Notes under the pieces: generated by a model | Told to the model about the DNA's origin: nothing | What the model saw: only the letters and a program-made list of their open reading frames with translations | Databases searched by the model: none | Position numbers and translations under genes: made by a program | In this document: piece after piece, positions 51,282 to 63,243 of the stretch | Position numbering within the stretch: the first letter of the stretch is position 1 | Layout: each line of letters opens with the position of its first letter | Assembly: GCA_040954445.1 (NCBI GenBank) | Contig: CP144361.1 | Coordinates: forward strand, 1,550,001-1,614,000 | Origin: Burkholderia sp. | GTDB taxonomy: Bacteria; Pseudomonadota; Gammaproteobacteria; Burkholderiales; Burkholderiaceae | Direction: 5' to 3' | Length of the DNA: 64,000 bases

Positions 51282-52366
51282 GGCGTTGTTGCATAAATCG
51301 AGCGAGATCCGTTGACGTTTACGCGCAACGGTCGCGAGGCCAGCCTCCTATCAAGTCAGATTCCAGAGTAACTGCCTAATTTTTGCCAAGAAAATGCGCA
51401 AGGACATACACAAGAAAGGTGAGCCGAAGGCACGCTACCGTGTCAGGAATTGGGCGGCCTATAATGAAGGCCTGATCAACCGGGGGAACGTAACAATATG
51501 GATAGATGAAGCCGTCCTTGCCAGAATACCCGATGCCATACCCACACGTGGTCGCCCGTGTCTATACGGCGATACGCTGATTCAGGCATTACTTGGCGTG
51601 AAGACCGTCTATCGACTGACCTTGCGCGCCCTGCAAGGTTTCACCCAAAGTCTGCGCGATTTGACCTTCCCGAGCTTGCCGGTGCCGAATTACACCACGC
51701 TCTGTCGCCGGGCAAAAACGCTTGATGTCGAACTGCCGATCCTTCGTGACAATGAACCGATCCATCTGGTTGTCGACAGCACCGGTCTGAAGGTCTATGG
51801 AGAAGGTGAATGGAAGGTGCGCCAGCACGGCTACTCGAAGCGGCGCACGTGGCGTAAAGTCCATCTCGCGCTCAACACGAATACAGGTCAAGTGCATGCC
51901 GCGCTAATGACGAATCAGAATGTGGCTGACGGTGACGCTCTGGCCAAGTTGCTCGACCAGATTCCACGCGAAGAACAAATCGATGTCATCGGCGGTGACG
52001 GTGCCTACGACACCAAGCCATGCCATGCGGCCATTGCTGCACGCAGTGCTATTCCTTCGATTCCGCCACGCGAGGGTGCCGCTCATTGGCCAGCGGATAT
52101 GCCCGGTGCGGCGTGGCGTAATGGCGCGGTTGATGCAATTGCCCGTGACGGTCGTCGAGAATGGAAGCAACACAGTGGCTACCACCGGCGATCGCTTGCC
52201 GAGAATGCGATGTATCAGTTCAAGACCCTTACCGGCCACTGTCTCTGGGCGCGTCGGCGTCATCAACCGCATGGCGGACCTCGCTCGTTCGCAATCCGTT
52301 CGTATCGCCTGAATTATGCCCGTCCGATGCCATGGCGTCCTCACGTTCGATTTATGCAACAACGCC
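51282..52366 (+). mobile_element. IS903-like element, copy 17 (in the IS630 gene)
   Basis: Both ends are present, with an 8-bp target duplication (tcatcagc) on each side; it was inserted into an IS630-type transposase gene. The transposase is in one frame from 51394 through DSTGLK, GDGAYD and [16 protein letters not shown] deletion of about 38 bases near 52250 (gcgcgtcggcgtcatc) then removes part of the C-terminal region and shifts the rest. Catalytic residues are kept, but the tail is lost. Confidence 0.93.
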
Positions 52367-52472
52367 TCATCAGCTATCTATCATCTCCAGAAATCATCAC
52401 CACGTGTCGCTCGCTATTCCATGCAAAAACTAATTCCTTATGCAGCTTGAGTCAAGCTATCGTATTTCTGAT
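52367..52472 (+). pseudogene. IS630-type transposase, C-terminal end after interruption
   Basis: It continues the gene cut at 51281: KHLKKAIIS joins YLSSPEIITTCRSLFHAKTN, then a tail to about 52440. A terminus-like ttctgattaacag lies near 52465. The next feature is the ilvH stop codon at 52523. Confidence 0.55.
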
Positions 52473-52522
52473 TAACAGCTCCATAACGGCGGTGCCGTCG
52501 GCTTTGTTCGATATGGCCCGCA

Positions 52523-53014
52523 TCAGACCTTCAGGATACGCTCACCGCGACCGATGCCCGAGCTTCCGGTACGCACGGTTTCAAGAATCGCCCGCGCATC
52601 CAGCCCCTGGATGAATACGTCGAGCTTGTCACTTGCGCCCGTCAATTCGATTATGTAGGTCTTTTCCGTAGTATCGATGATGCGACCGCGGAAAACGTCC
52701 ACCATCCGCTTTATTTCTTCACGTTCCGTGCCGATCGCTCGCATCTTGATCAGCATCAGCTCTCGTGCGATGTGGGCACCGTCGGTCAGGTCTACCACTG
52801 TCACTACCTCAATCAAGCGGTTCAGATGCTTCGTGATTTGTTCGATCACGTCGTCCGAGCCAATAGAGACGATGGTAAGCCGTGAAAGCGAATGATCTTC
52901 GGTCGGTGCCACTGTCAAGGTTTCAATATTGTAGCCGCGTGCCGAGAACAGACCAACCACACGCGAGAGCGCACCCGGTTCGTTTTCCAACAGCACGGAG
53001 ATGATGTGTCTCAT
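52523..53014 (-). CDS. ilvH: Acetolactate synthase, small (regulatory) subunit
   Basis: A 163-residue ACT-domain protein. The N-terminal ACT domain HIISVLLENEPGALSRVVGLFSARGYNIETLTVAPTED is typical and carries the valine-feedback site. The C-terminal domain has ELMLIKMRA and YIIELTG. It regulates IlvI. The two genes are 230 bases apart instead of closely linked, because a miniature IS630-derived element lies between them. ilvC, the usual next gene, is absent. Confidence 0.96.
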   Translation of the reverse strand: MRHIISVLLENEPGALSRVVGLFSARGYNIETLTVAPTEDHSLSRLTIVSIGSDDVIEQITKHLNRLIEVVTVVDLTDGAHIARELMLIKMRAIGTEREEIKRMVDVFRGRIIDTTEKTYIIELTGASDKLDVFIQGLDARAILETVRTGSSGIGRGERILKV

Positions 53015-53042
53015 GTGCGTTTCTTCCCGATGATGTCACGAC

Positions 53043-53154
53043 TATTGATCCGAAATGCTTGATCTTAAAATTGTCTCTCATTTGAGAGGCATGGAAAAAC
53101 GAGACATGATGGAGAAATTTTCCAATTTCAAGATCACAAATTTCGAATCAATAA
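53043..53154. repeat. IS630-derived miniature element between ilvI and ilvH
   Basis: A 112-bp element. It starts tattgatccgaaatgcttg and ends aaatttcgaatcaata, which are imperfect inverse repeats; TA is at each border. The interior keeps tctcatttgagaggcatgg and aaaacgagacatga, the leader of the IS630-type transposase. It lies 29 bases upstream of ilvH. Confidence 0.8.
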
Positions 53155-53243
53155 TCCAGTTCGAATGCGCTTGCCGCGCCCTGCCCAGCACGGCCCTCTC
53201 CTCATGGAGGAGAGCACAAAGCGCGCAGCGCGCGGGCACACCG

Positions 53244-55007
<1,764 letters not shown>

Positions 55008-55072
55008 ATCGATCTTTCGAATGTTCAGCAAAAAATTGATCGGGTGCTCTCTGCCGAACTTGTGGCTCAGAT

Positions 55073-56232
55073 GGCGTTGTTGCATAAACCGAGCATGAGG
55101 ACACAATAGTGTCGACGGGCATAATTTCAGGCGATACAAACGGATTTCGGACGAACGAGGTCCGCCATGCGGTTGATTACGCCGACGCGCAGGCAACCTC
55201 GGTCGCCTGCGCGTCGATGTGACGCGCACAGAGACAGTTTCCGGTGAGAACCTTGAACCGATACATCGCATTCTCGGCAAGCGATCGCCGGTGGTAGCCA
55301 CTGTCTTTTTTTCTATTCTCGACGACCTTCACGGGCAATTGCATCAACCGCGCCGTTACACCACGCCGCACCGGGTGTATCCGCTAGCCAATGAGCGGCA
55401 CCCTCGCGTGGCGGAATCGAAGGAACAGCACCGCTGTGCAGCAATGGCTGCATGGCATAGCTTGGTGTCGTAGGCATCGACGTCGCCGATGACATCGATT
55501 TGTTTGTCGCGTGGAATCTGGTCGAGCAACTTGGCCAGAGCGTCACCGTCAGCCACATTCTGATGCGTCATTAGCGCAGCATGCACTTGACCCGTATTCG
55601 CGTTGAGCGCGAGATGGACTTTACGCCACGTGCGCCGCTTTGAGTAGGCGCCATGCTGGCGCACCTTCCATTCACCTTCTCCATAGACCTTCAGACCGGT
55701 GCTGTCGACATCCCGATGGATCGGTTCATTGTCACGAAGAATCGGTAGTTCGACATCAAGCGTTTTTTCCCGACGACAGAGCGTGGTGTAATTCGGCACC
55801 GGCAAGCTCGGGAAGGCCAGATCGCGCAGACTTTGGGTAAAACCTTGCAGGGCGCGCAACGTCAGTCGATAGACGGTCTTCACGCCAGCCAAGTAATGCC
55901 TGAATCAGCGTATCGCCGTATAGACACAGACGTATAGACACGGGCGACCACGTGTGGGTATGGCATCGGGTATTCTGGCAAGGACGGCTTTATGCAAGGA
56001 CGGCTTTATCTATCCATATTGTTACGTTCCCCCGGTTGATCAGGCCTTCATTATAAGCCGCCCAATTCCTGACACGGTAGCGTGCCTTCGGCTCACCTTT
56101 CTTGTGTATGTCCTTGCGCATTTTTTTGGAAAAATTAGGCAGTTACTCTAAAATCTAACTTGATAGGGGGCTGGCCCCGCGACCGTCGCGCGTAAACGTC
56201 AACGGATCTCGCTCGATTTATGCAACAACGCC
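55073..56232 (-). mobile_element. IS903-like element, copy 18
   Basis: Both ends are present; length is 1160 bp because of two small tandem duplications (tatagacac...cgtatagacac near 55920, and ggacggctttatgcaaggac near 55985). The transposase is broken by indels near 55435 (gcaccgctgtgc), 55650 (ggcgccatgctgg) and 55888 (gccagccaagtaat). The right end lies 66 bases upstream of ilvI. Confidence 0.9.
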
Positions 56233-56249
56233 GATTAATAATGGCTTTT

Positions 56250-57146
56250 TCACCGGGTTCCCGCGAGGCATACCCAACCTTCGTGCTCGCGCCAGACCGA
56301 GATGTCGACATAACGCGCATAGACGCTGGCGACCTCCTCGGCCTGCCGCGCGAGCACGCCAGACAGGACGATGCGCCCGCCCGACCTGACCTTGGAGGCA
56401 AGCATCGCAGCCATCCGTTTGAGCGGGTTCAACAGGATATTGGCACCCACGATATCGAATTCGCCGGTCGGACAATCGTCGGGCAAGCCATAGCTAACTT
56501 CGGCGCAGTTGCGTTCGCTGTTGTGGCGTGCCGCCTCGACCGCCTGCGGGTCGATATCGATGCCGATCACCTGGCCCGCGCCGCATTTCTTCGCGAGAAT
56601 TGCCAGGATGCCGGAGCCGCAGCCGTAATCAAGCACAGACTGGCCTGCTTCCACGGTCTGTTCGAGCCATTCCATGCAGAGCCGCGTGGTCGGGTGGCTG
56701 CCAGTGCCGAAGGCCAGGCCCGGATCAAGCGCAAGCACTAACGTATCAGGATCAGAATCAGGCACGTTGTGCCAAGAAGGCACCACCCAGATCCGCTTAC
56801 CGATCGAAATCGGATCGAACTGCGATTGAGTGATGCGCACCCAGTCCTGCTCCCCCACCTCGCGCACCGCATGCGCGGGCGTAGCGTCGAGCCCGATCTC
56901 GTTGGCGACTGCGTTCAGCAGAATGACCGGATCATACGACTTATCGATCAGCGCACTCAGGCGCGAATGCTGCCAGGCAGTGCGCTCAAGCGTGAGGCCG
57001 GGTTCGCCGAACAGCGGCTGCTCATTGGACGTTTCGGCATCGGCATTCTCCACCGAAACCGAAAGCGCGCCGAGCTCGATGAGTGCATCGGAGAGCGCTT
57101 CGGCATGCTCGCGCGCGAGCTCGAAGACGAGTTCTCGGTAGCTCAT
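56250..57146 (-). CDS. prmA: Ribosomal protein L11 methyltransferase
   Basis: A 298-residue enzyme trimethylating L11. It has the N-terminal substrate domain ([34 protein letters not shown]), the SAM motif [33 protein letters not shown], and the catalytic-domain signature [12 protein letters not shown]. The end is [11 protein letters not shown]. Its ATG overlaps the accC stop. It is the last intact gene of the aroQ-accB-accC-prmA group; the next gene is lost to the IS 17 bases downstream. Confidence 0.95.
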   Translation of the reverse strand: MSYRELVFELAREHAEALSDALIELGALSVSVENADAETSNEQPLFGEPGLTLERTAWQHSRLSALIDKSYDPVILLNAVANEIGLDATPAHAVREVGEQDWVRITQSQFDPISIGKRIWVVPSWHNVPDSDPDTLVLALDPGLAFGTGSHPTTRLCMEWLEQTVEAGQSVLDYGCGSGILAILAKKCGAGQVIGIDIDPQAVEAARHNSERNCAEVSYGLPDDCPTGEFDIVGANILLNPLKRMAAMLASKVRSGGRIVLSGVLARQAEEVASVYARYVDISVWREHEGWVCLAGTR

Positions 57147-58516
57147 GCTAAGGCCTCTTCCGGCGCGCCCTGCTGCTTAGCGGCCAGCCGGCTTTCGAGA
57201 TAGTGGATGCTGGTGCAGCCCTCCACGAACTTCGAGTCCAGCATCAGCTCGCGGTGCAGTGGAATGTTGGTCTGGATCCCCTCAACCACTATTTCCGACA
57301 GCGCGATGCGCATGCGCTGGATCGCCTGCTCCCGCGTAGCACCATAGGCGATCAGCTTACCGATCATCGAATCGTAGTTGGGTGGCACGAAATAGCCGTT
57401 GTAGACATGTGAATCGACGCGGATTCCGGGGCCACCCGGCGTATGCCAGGAGGTGATACGACCCGGCGAGGGCGTGAACTTGAACGGATCTTCGGCGTTG
57501 ATCCGGCATTCGATCGCGTGGCCACGGAACTGAATTTCGCGCTGGCGGAGCAAGAGCTTCTCGCCGGAGGCGATTTTGATCTGTTCCTGCACGATGTCGA
57601 CGCCCGTGATCAGCTCGGTGACCGGGTGTTCCACCTGCACTCGCGTGTTCATCTCGATGAAGTAGAACTCGGCGTTCTCGTAGAGAAACTCGAAGGTACC
57701 GACACCGAGGTAGCTCATCTTCTTGCAGGCGTCTGCGCAGCGCTCGCCAATCCGGTCGATCAGGCGGCGCGCGATACCGGGTGCCGGCGCTTCTTCGATA
57801 ACCTTCTGGTGGCGACGCTGCATCGAGCAGTCGCGTTCGCCGAGCCAGAGCGCGTTTTTGTGCGCGTCAGCTAGCACCTGGATCTCGATGTGTCGAGGGC
57901 TCTCGAGGTACTTTTCCATGTAAACCTGCGAGTTGTTAAAGGCCCGACCGGCTTCCTCTCTGGTCATATTGACCGCGTTGACCAGCGCCGCTTCCGTGTG
58001 CACCACGCGCATGCCGCGCCCACCGCCGCCGCCCGCTGCCTTGATGATGACAGGATAGCCGACCGTGCGCGCGATCTTGACGATTTCCTTCGGATCTTCC
58101 GGCAGAGCGCCTTCCGAACCCGGCACGCAGGGCACGCCGGTACGGATCATGGCCTGCTTGGCCGACACCTTGTCGCCCATCATGCGGATCATGTCCGGAC
58201 GCGGGCCGATAAAGGTAAAACCGGACTGCTCGACGCGCTCGGCGAAGTCGGCGTTCTCCGACAAGAAACCATAGCCGGGGTGGATCGCTTGGGCGTCGGT
58301 CACCTCGGCCGCGCTGATCAGCGCGGGCATGTTCAGGTAGCTGAGGTTCGACGGAGCCGGGCCGATACAGACCGCCTCGTCGGCTAGCTTCACGTACTTG
58401 GCTTCCTGGTCGGCTTCCGAGTACACGACGACCGTCTTAACGCCGAGTTCGCGGCACGCGCGCTGGATACGCAAGGCGATCTCGCCGCGATTGGCAATGA
58501 GGATTTTTTCAAACAT
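57143..58516 (-). CDS. accC: Acetyl-CoA carboxylase, biotin carboxylase subunit
   Basis: A 457-residue ATP-grasp enzyme that carboxylates biotin on AccB, the first step of fatty-acid synthesis. Motifs: [59 protein letters not shown], the ATP loop [34 protein letters not shown], and [24 protein letters not shown]. The start at 58516 fits the family N-terminus. It follows accB at 54 bases and overlaps prmA by 4. Confidence 0.97.
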   Translation of the reverse strand: MFEKILIANRGEIALRIQRACRELGVKTVVVYSEADQEAKYVKLADEAVCIGPAPSNLSYLNMPALISAAEVTDAQAIHPGYGFLSENADFAERVEQSGFTFIGPRPDMIRMMGDKVSAKQAMIRTGVPCVPGSEGALPEDPKEIVKIARTVGYPVIIKAAGGGGGRGMRVVHTEAALVNAVNMTREEAGRAFNNSQVYMEKYLESPRHIEIQVLADAHKNALWLGERDCSMQRRHQKVIEEAPAPGIARRLIDRIGERCADACKKMSYLGVGTFEFLYENAEFYFIEMNTRVQVEHPVTELITGVDIVQEQIKIASGEKLLLRQREIQFRGHAIECRINAEDPFKFTPSPGRITSWHTPGGPGIRVDSHVYNGYFVPPNYDSMIGKLIAYGATREQAIQRMRIALSEIVVEGIQTNIPLHRELMLDSKFVEGCTSIHYLESRLAAKQQGAPEEALA

Positions 58517-58570
58517 AGGGGTATGCGTCTTTCTGGTGACACGCTCTGGCGTGGGGCGGCACACTTGGCC

Positions 58571-59017
58571 TTAGCCGATCACGTACAGCGGCTGGCCGTA
58601 TTCGACCGCCTGGCCGTTCTCGACGAGGATTTCCTTGATGAAGCCTGCCTTGTCGGACTCGATCTCATTGAGCAGTTTCATCGCTTCAATGATGCAGATG
58701 GTCTGGCCTTCCTTGACTGTGTCGCCAACCTGGACGAACGGCTCGGCACCCGGCGAGGGCGCGCGGTAGAAGGTGCCGACCATTGGCGAGGTGACTGCGT
58801 GGCCTTGCGGCGCAGCCGGGGTGGCACCTTCTACCAGGTGCGCAGTTGCCGGAGCGGGGGCACTCATCTGCGGAGCATAACCGTTGTCAGGCTGCATGTA
58901 GACCGACGGAACGTTTTTGACGATACGCACCTTATCTTCGCCTTCCGTGACTTCCAGCTCGGAGATGCCGGACTCAGAAACAAGGTCGATCAGAGTTTTC
59001 AGCTTGCGAAGGTCCAT
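58571..59017 (-). CDS. accB: Acetyl-CoA carboxylase, biotin carboxyl carrier protein
   Basis: A 148-residue protein. The N-terminal part [32 protein letters not shown] is typical, followed by a Pro/Ala linker and the C-terminal biotinyl domain. The biotinylated Lys is in [13 protein letters not shown]. The family [22 protein letters not shown] stretch is present. The start at 59017 is used; the longer frame upstream shows no homology. An intergenic region with a repeat separates it from aroQ. Confidence 0.96.
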   Translation of the reverse strand: MDLRKLKTLIDLVSESGISELEVTEGEDKVRIVKNVPSVYMQPDNGYAPQMSAPAPATAHLVEGATPAAPQGHAVTSPMVGTFYRAPSPGAEPFVQVGDTVKEGQTICIIEAMKLLNEIESDKAGFIKEILVENGQAVEYGQPLYVIG

Positions 59018-59291
59018 CGGGAGTTCACCTCGTCTAGTCGTAAAGCGCCGGCCTGACCGGCGGCAATTCGGATTCATGAAATTCGGCTCTCTTGAAACGT
59101 GAGTGGGAAAATGGGGCCGCCGAGGTACGAAAAGCCACATCGCAAAACAGTATTTCCCTACGCCTACCCCCAAAAGCGGGAAGTCTTCGACGCCGGATGG
59201 GCTAGTAGATTTTTTCGCATTCAGGGTTCACTACGCCGGGCTTCGCCCGCCCTTGACCTGAAAAATCCACCCACTCGGAATTCAACAGAGG
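59018..59291. other. aroQ-accB intergenic region, accB side
   Basis: It holds a small hairpin, gccgggcttcgcccgcc, near 59237-59253, possibly a weak terminator or attenuator. No gene is seen. The ~100-nt repeat begins at 59292. Confidence 0.4.
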
Positions 59292-59385
59292 CTGAAGTTC
59301 CTCGCCCCAGGGGCGAGGTATCAAACCCAGAAAGTCAAATGCGTCCAAAGGGACGAGGGAATCCACCCGAAGAAATTGAAACGGT
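59292..59385 (-). repeat. About 100-nt repeat with internal hairpin, copy 2
   Basis: On the minus strand it reads tttcaatttcttcgggtgga, then tttggacgcatttgactttc, gggtttgatacctcgcccct and ggggcgaggaacttcagc. The perfect small hairpin is cctcgcccc/ggggcgagg. It starts 2 bases after the aroQ stop codon, so it is in the aroQ 3' UTR and the accB leader. Confidence 0.6.
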
Positions 59386-59387
59386 TC

Positions 59388-59840
59388 TCAGCGGCGCGGC
59401 GCAGGATGCAATTTGTCGAACGCATGTTCGAGCGCATACAAATAGCCTTTCCAGCCGAAGCCGCAGATCACGCCCTCGGCTTGGTCGGAGAAGTACGAGT
59501 GATGCCGAAACGGTTCGCGACGATGAACGTTCGACAGGTGCACCTCGACGAACGGAATGCCGACGCTGGCTAGCGTGTCGCGAATCGCGACACTGGTATG
59601 CGTATATGCGGCCGGATTGATCACGATGAAATCGGTCTGTTCGTTGCGGGCGGCCTGGATGCGATCGACCAGGGAGCCCTCGTGGTTGCTCTGGAACGAG
59701 ACGAGCTCGGCACCTACCCGGCTCGCCCACTCGGCCAGCGCCCCATCGATCTCGGCCAAAGTCACGCGCCCATAGACCTGCGGTTCTCGGGTACCGAGAA
59801 GGTTGAGGTTGGGGCCGTGTAGTACCAGCAAACGTGTCAT
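59388..59840 (-). CDS. aroQ: 3-dehydroquinate dehydratase, type II
   Basis: A 150-residue type II dehydroquinase, the third step of the shikimate pathway. Catalytic regions: [20 protein letters not shown] (Arg/Tyr loop), [30 protein letters not shown] and [20 protein letters not shown]. The length is normal. It precedes accB in transcription, as usual in Burkholderia. Both sides carry a copy of the same ~100-nt repeat, pointing away from the gene. Confidence 0.96.
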   Translation of the reverse strand: MTRLLVLHGPNLNLLGTREPQVYGRVTLAEIDGALAEWASRVGAELVSFQSNHEGSLVDRIQAARNEQTDFIVINPAAYTHTSVAIRDTLASVGIPFVEVHLSNVHRREPFRHHSYFSDQAEGVICGFGWKGYLYALEHAFDKLHPAPRR

Positions 59841-59846
59841 GGTCGC

Positions 59847-59950
59847 TTCAATCTCTTCGGGTGGATTTCCCCGTCTCTTGGGACACTCACTTGTGCATTT
59901 GACTTTCGGGGTTTGATACCCTTCCCCCTTGGGGAGAGGAACTTTATTTT
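59847..59950 (+). repeat. About 100-nt repeat with internal hairpin, copy 3
   Basis: It reads cttcaatctcttcgggtgga, then tttccccgtctcttgggaca, gtgcatttgactttcggggt, ttgatacccttcccccttgg and ggagaggaactttatttt. It begins 6 bases upstream of the aroQ start but on the opposite strand to the gene. The region beyond, to 60197, shows no gene. Confidence 0.6.
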
Positions 59951-60196
59951 TTGCGGAATTGGGCCCACTTTATCGTCGATTCGAGAAATTTGTCCAGTTT
60001 TGCCATGCGCGCAGCGTGTAACGCGCGGGAGATTTTGCTTGGCTTTACGCGAAGATCACGATACTTTCCGTCAACCTGACGCGAACTGAAAGCCAACCGC
60101 CGGAAGCATGTGTCGTGGAAAGCCTGGACGCTCAGAGCGTATCAAAGACCTTGATGGGGTTCTGGGGTAACGGAACAACCAAACCACTGATTGATC
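59951..60196. other. Upstream region of aroQ
   Basis: About 245 bases with no recognisable gene. It probably contains the promoter of the aroQ-accBC-prmA group and the end of a lost upstream gene. Confidence 0.4.
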
Positions 60197-60197
60197 T

Positions 60198-60329
60198 TTA
60201 ATTATGCAACAACGCCACGCTATGGATAGATGAAGCCGTCCTTGCCAGAATACCCGATGCCATACCCACACGTGGTCGCCCGTGTCTATACCGCGATACG
60301 CTGATTCAGGCATTACTTGGCGTGAAGAC
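60198..60329 (+). mobile_element. IS903-like scraps (one terminus plus N-terminal transposase piece)
   Basis: A single terminus (attatgcaacaacgcc, ending at 60216) is joined to about 110 bases of plus-strand transposase (WIDEAVLARIPDAIPTRGRP to LLGVKT). The second piece is cut by a palindromic mini-element at 60330. Confidence 0.75.
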
Positions 60330-60434
60330 GGCGTTGTTGCATAAATCGATTCAAGCGATACGAACGGATTGCGGACGAGCAAGCTCTGCAATCCGTTCCA
60401 TTACGTCCTCACGCTCGATTTATGCAACAACGCC
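60330..60434. mobile_element. Double-right-end mini-element (downstream of lptD)
   Basis: A 105-bp element with a right IS903-like terminus at both borders. The inner part gaacggattgcggacgagc / gctctgcaatccgttc pairs imperfectly. Each arm has lost a different internal segment of the right end. It lies 16 bases after the lptD stop codon. Confidence 0.86.
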
Positions 60435-60449
60435 GTGTCAGGGCGAAAG

Positions 60450-62810
60450 TTAGTCATAGCTGCTAAATTGGGCTTGCGGCGGCGGAGCAGGCGGCAGCGG
60501 CGTGTAGCCGAGGACGCCATTTTTGAAGGCAGCAATCAAGCCGTTGTCGATGTTCGACAGTCCCTTCAGGGTCAGCTGCGCCATGAAGCGCTTCGACGAA
60601 CTCTGCTGACCGGAAAGGTTCACTCCGTTGGCTGTGCACTGCACGCCAACGCCCACTGCCCAGCAGTCGGCATCGTACTGAAAGCCGAGTAGACCGTCGA
60701 CCACACGCGTGCCCGCTAAGTCGTAGTTGAAGCGGCTGACCGCATAGAGGTGCTGGGTCAACGGCCACTGGCTGGAAACTAAGATCTGGTTGATCGGCTC
60801 GTTGACCAGCGTCGAGGCGTTGGCCCGCGTGTAGCGATAGGCGACGTTGAGCACGTGCCGCTCGCCCGGATTGTAGCCGAAGCCAATGCTCGATTTCACC
60901 AGCTGGTTATTGTCGGCGTTGTACTGAAAGGCCGTCTCCGACGCGAAGCCGGCACCGAGCTTGAGCGAGGCGCCGACGATCAGGTCCGAGTGCCGCGCCT
61001 GCGTCGGCGCCTGGTTCGGGTCGAGCGTGACGCGCTGGTCGGTGAAGTAGTATTGCTGCGCGATCACGAAGCGCACGCGCTCGTCGCCAGCGACCGCATC
61101 GAGGAAACGCGTGGTCAGCGCCGCAGTCAGACGGTTCTCGTCCGAGATTCGGTCGTTTCCGACAAAAGTGTTGGTGGTGAAAATCTCAGCCAGCCCGAAA
61201 TCCGATTCGGCCGTGTCAAATAGCGGCGCGTCGAGCTGTTTACGGTACGGCGTGTAGACGTAGTAGAGGCGAGGCTCCAGCGTTTGGATGCAGTCCTGCC
61301 CCCACAGGCGCACCAAGCGGTCGAATACCGGCCCGGTGTCGAGCGACAGCGTCGGGATCGAGTAGGTGAAGCGCTCCAGCTGGCCCGGGACGCCACCTCT
61401 GGTGTAGATCAGATCATACGAAGCGAGGTGCAGCTGCGCCTTTGGCACGATGAAATAGCCGGGGCCGTAGACCCCGTACGAAACGTACGGGTTGAACATC
61501 ACGCGATCGCCTTTTGGCTGGTCTGCCATGGTGATCTTGAAGCGCGTGTAATCAGCCTCGGTACCGAAGTCGAAGCCGCCGACGTTATACTTCGCGTACT
61601 TCACGCTCAACTGTGACTCGCGACCGTAGGGCGCGACGGTCGGCTTCAGCGTCTGCCAGTGCTGGTAGCGCGTAAGAATCGACCAGGGACCATTGTGGTA
61701 AGTCAGGCCGGTTTCCTGCTGGTACAGCGTCTGGGTACCGTTGGCGCACTGCTTGGTCGAACCGAAATCGCCCGGATAGGCTTGGTCCGATACCTTGTTG
61801 TAGTAGACGTAACTTCCAAAACCGTTGCCGAAGTTCTGCTGGTGCTGTAGGTAGATCGCGTAGCGATCGCGATACGCGACCCGATTATCCGGCAGAAAGT
61901 CTCCAGTGATGCCGCCAGAGTAGGTCGGCGACAGGTAGCGATACTCGGCTAGCATGAACACACCGCGTTTAGAGATGATTTTCGGTGTCAGCGTCAGGTC
62001 GCGGTTCGGCGCGATATTGAAGTAATACGGCATCGCCAGCTCAAAACCATTGGTCGAGCTTAGCGAGAGGCTCGGCGGTAGGAAGCCGCTGCGCCGCTCG
62101 CCTGACAGCGGGAAGGTCAGCCAGGGGCTCGCAAATATCGGCACACCCTGAAAAAACAGCGTGCCGTTGCGCGCCACGCCTTCGTCGGCACCGGTATCGA
62201 ACTCGAAGCGGCTGCCCTTGATGTACCAGGCTGGATTCGCGCACTGGCAAACCGAGTAGGTTGCATCGATCATCACCGCACGCTCGCTGTCAAGAAGCTC
62301 TGCCTGCTGCGCGCTGCCCGAGCCGCCGGTAGCCGTGAAGCGGTACTTTGGGGTGACCATCGTGCCCTGGTGCGCTTCGACTCTCAGGTGAGCTTCCCGA
62401 CCATAGAAGGTCGAACCGTTTCCCGACACTGTGACCTTGCCATAAGCATCGGCCATGTCAGTGTCCTGATCATAGTGCAGCGTATCGGCCTTGACGATAG
62501 TGGTGCAGCGCCGTAGCTCGGCTGAGCCCTTAGCGGCCAGATCCTGATTGGTGGTGCCGCTGGTGTGGTCGGCCAGCACGAAACCGGCAGGCTTCGAGCC
62601 CGGACGCAGCGGATGCTCCTCGAGCTGGGGTGCCAGACGCAGATCCCACGGCGACGCTCCGAGCGGCTGTGGGTCTGCGGTCGTGCCAGTGAGCTGCGCC
62701 TGAGCGACCGCGGGCACAAAGCCGGGTACGGCGAGCAGGGCGACCACGAGGCGTCGCTTGCGCATCGGGGGCGCGCGGGATACGCGCGGAAAAATCAGTT
62801 TAGGTGGCAT
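60450..62810 (-). CDS. lptD: LPS-assembly protein LptD
   Basis: A 786-residue outer-membrane protein that inserts lipopolysaccharide into the outer leaflet. Signal peptide in the first ~40 residues ([24 protein letters not shown]). The N-terminal OstA-like periplasmic domain starts around [36 protein letters not shown]. The large beta-barrel follows, ending AQFSSYD. Cysteines at [10 protein letters not shown] and [11 protein letters not shown] probably form the disulfides between domains that LptD needs for function. The start at 62810 (or the later MRKRRL) is chosen over upstream in-frame ATGs. Its usual downstream partners surA-pdxA-ksgA are absent; ksgA is 30 kb away. Confidence 0.95.
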   Translation of the reverse strand: MPPKLIFPRVSRAPPMRKRRLVVALLAVPGFVPAVAQAQLTGTTADPQPLGASPWDLRLAPQLEEHPLRPGSKPAGFVLADHTSGTTNQDLAAKGSAELRRCTTIVKADTLHYDQDTDMADAYGKVTVSGNGSTFYGREAHLRVEAHQGTMVTPKYRFTATGGSGSAQQAELLDSERAVMIDATYSVCQCANPAWYIKGSRFEFDTGADEGVARNGTLFFQGVPIFASPWLTFPLSGERRSGFLPPSLSLSSTNGFELAMPYYFNIAPNRDLTLTPKIISKRGVFMLAEYRYLSPTYSGGITGDFLPDNRVAYRDRYAIYLQHQQNFGNGFGSYVYYNKVSDQAYPGDFGSTKQCANGTQTLYQQETGLTYHNGPWSILTRYQHWQTLKPTVAPYGRESQLSVKYAKYNVGGFDFGTEADYTRFKITMADQPKGDRVMFNPYVSYGVYGPGYFIVPKAQLHLASYDLIYTRGGVPGQLERFTYSIPTLSLDTGPVFDRLVRLWGQDCIQTLEPRLYYVYTPYRKQLDAPLFDTAESDFGLAEIFTTNTFVGNDRISDENRLTAALTTRFLDAVAGDERVRFVIAQQYYFTDQRVTLDPNQAPTQARHSDLIVGASLKLGAGFASETAFQYNADNNQLVKSSIGFGYNPGERHVLNVAYRYTRANASTLVNEPINQILVSSQWPLTQHLYAVSRFNYDLAGTRVVDGLLGFQYDADCWAVGVGVQCTANGVNLSGQQSSSKRFMAQLTLKGLSNIDNGLIAAFKNGVLGYTPLPPAPPPQAQFSSYD

Positions 62811-63071
62811 CGATATCGGGATCGGTCGAATCGGCCCCATCAAGTTCCGGCGTTCTCGCATTGGCGGACCACGCAATTGAACCATGACGGCGACGCAGGG
62901 CGCACACGACCTAATAAGGTAATCGGCGGGAGCAACACGAGGGGCCGCGCAGGCGCGCTGCAATCCAAGCGGGCCTGGATTGTCACACGGAACGCGTCAC
63001 AAAAGTCGTGGCGTATTGTATGGCATGAGGTTTCTTTGCCCCCAAGTTTACGTTTCGATGCTACCCCTTCC
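62811..63071. other. Upstream region of lptD
   Basis: About 260 bases. No gene is recognisable on either strand. It probably includes the lptD promoter. The divergent gene often found upstream of lptD in Burkholderia is not present. Confidence 0.4.
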
Positions 63072-63243
63072 GGCGTTGTTGCATAAATCGAACGAGCGCC
63101 GTTGACGTTTATGCGTAACGCTCGCAGGGCCAGCCCCTGTTATTGATCCGAAATTCGCGAGCCCCTGTTATTGATCCGAAATTCGCGATCAATATGCCCG
63201 TCGATGCCATTGCGTCCTCGCGCTTGATTTATGCAACAACGCC
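63072..63243 (+). mobile_element. Mini-derivative of the IS903-like element (left + right end) with IS630 termini inside
   Basis: The left terminus and ~70 bases of left end (to cagggccagcccctgttatt) are followed by two tandem pieces with ttattgatccgaaattcgcg. About 55 bases of right end (atgcccgtcgatgccattgc to tgcaacaacgcc) complete it. It has the same general build as 23919-24072. It cuts the adjacent glycosyltransferase-like gene and supplies its stop codon. Confidence 0.82.
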
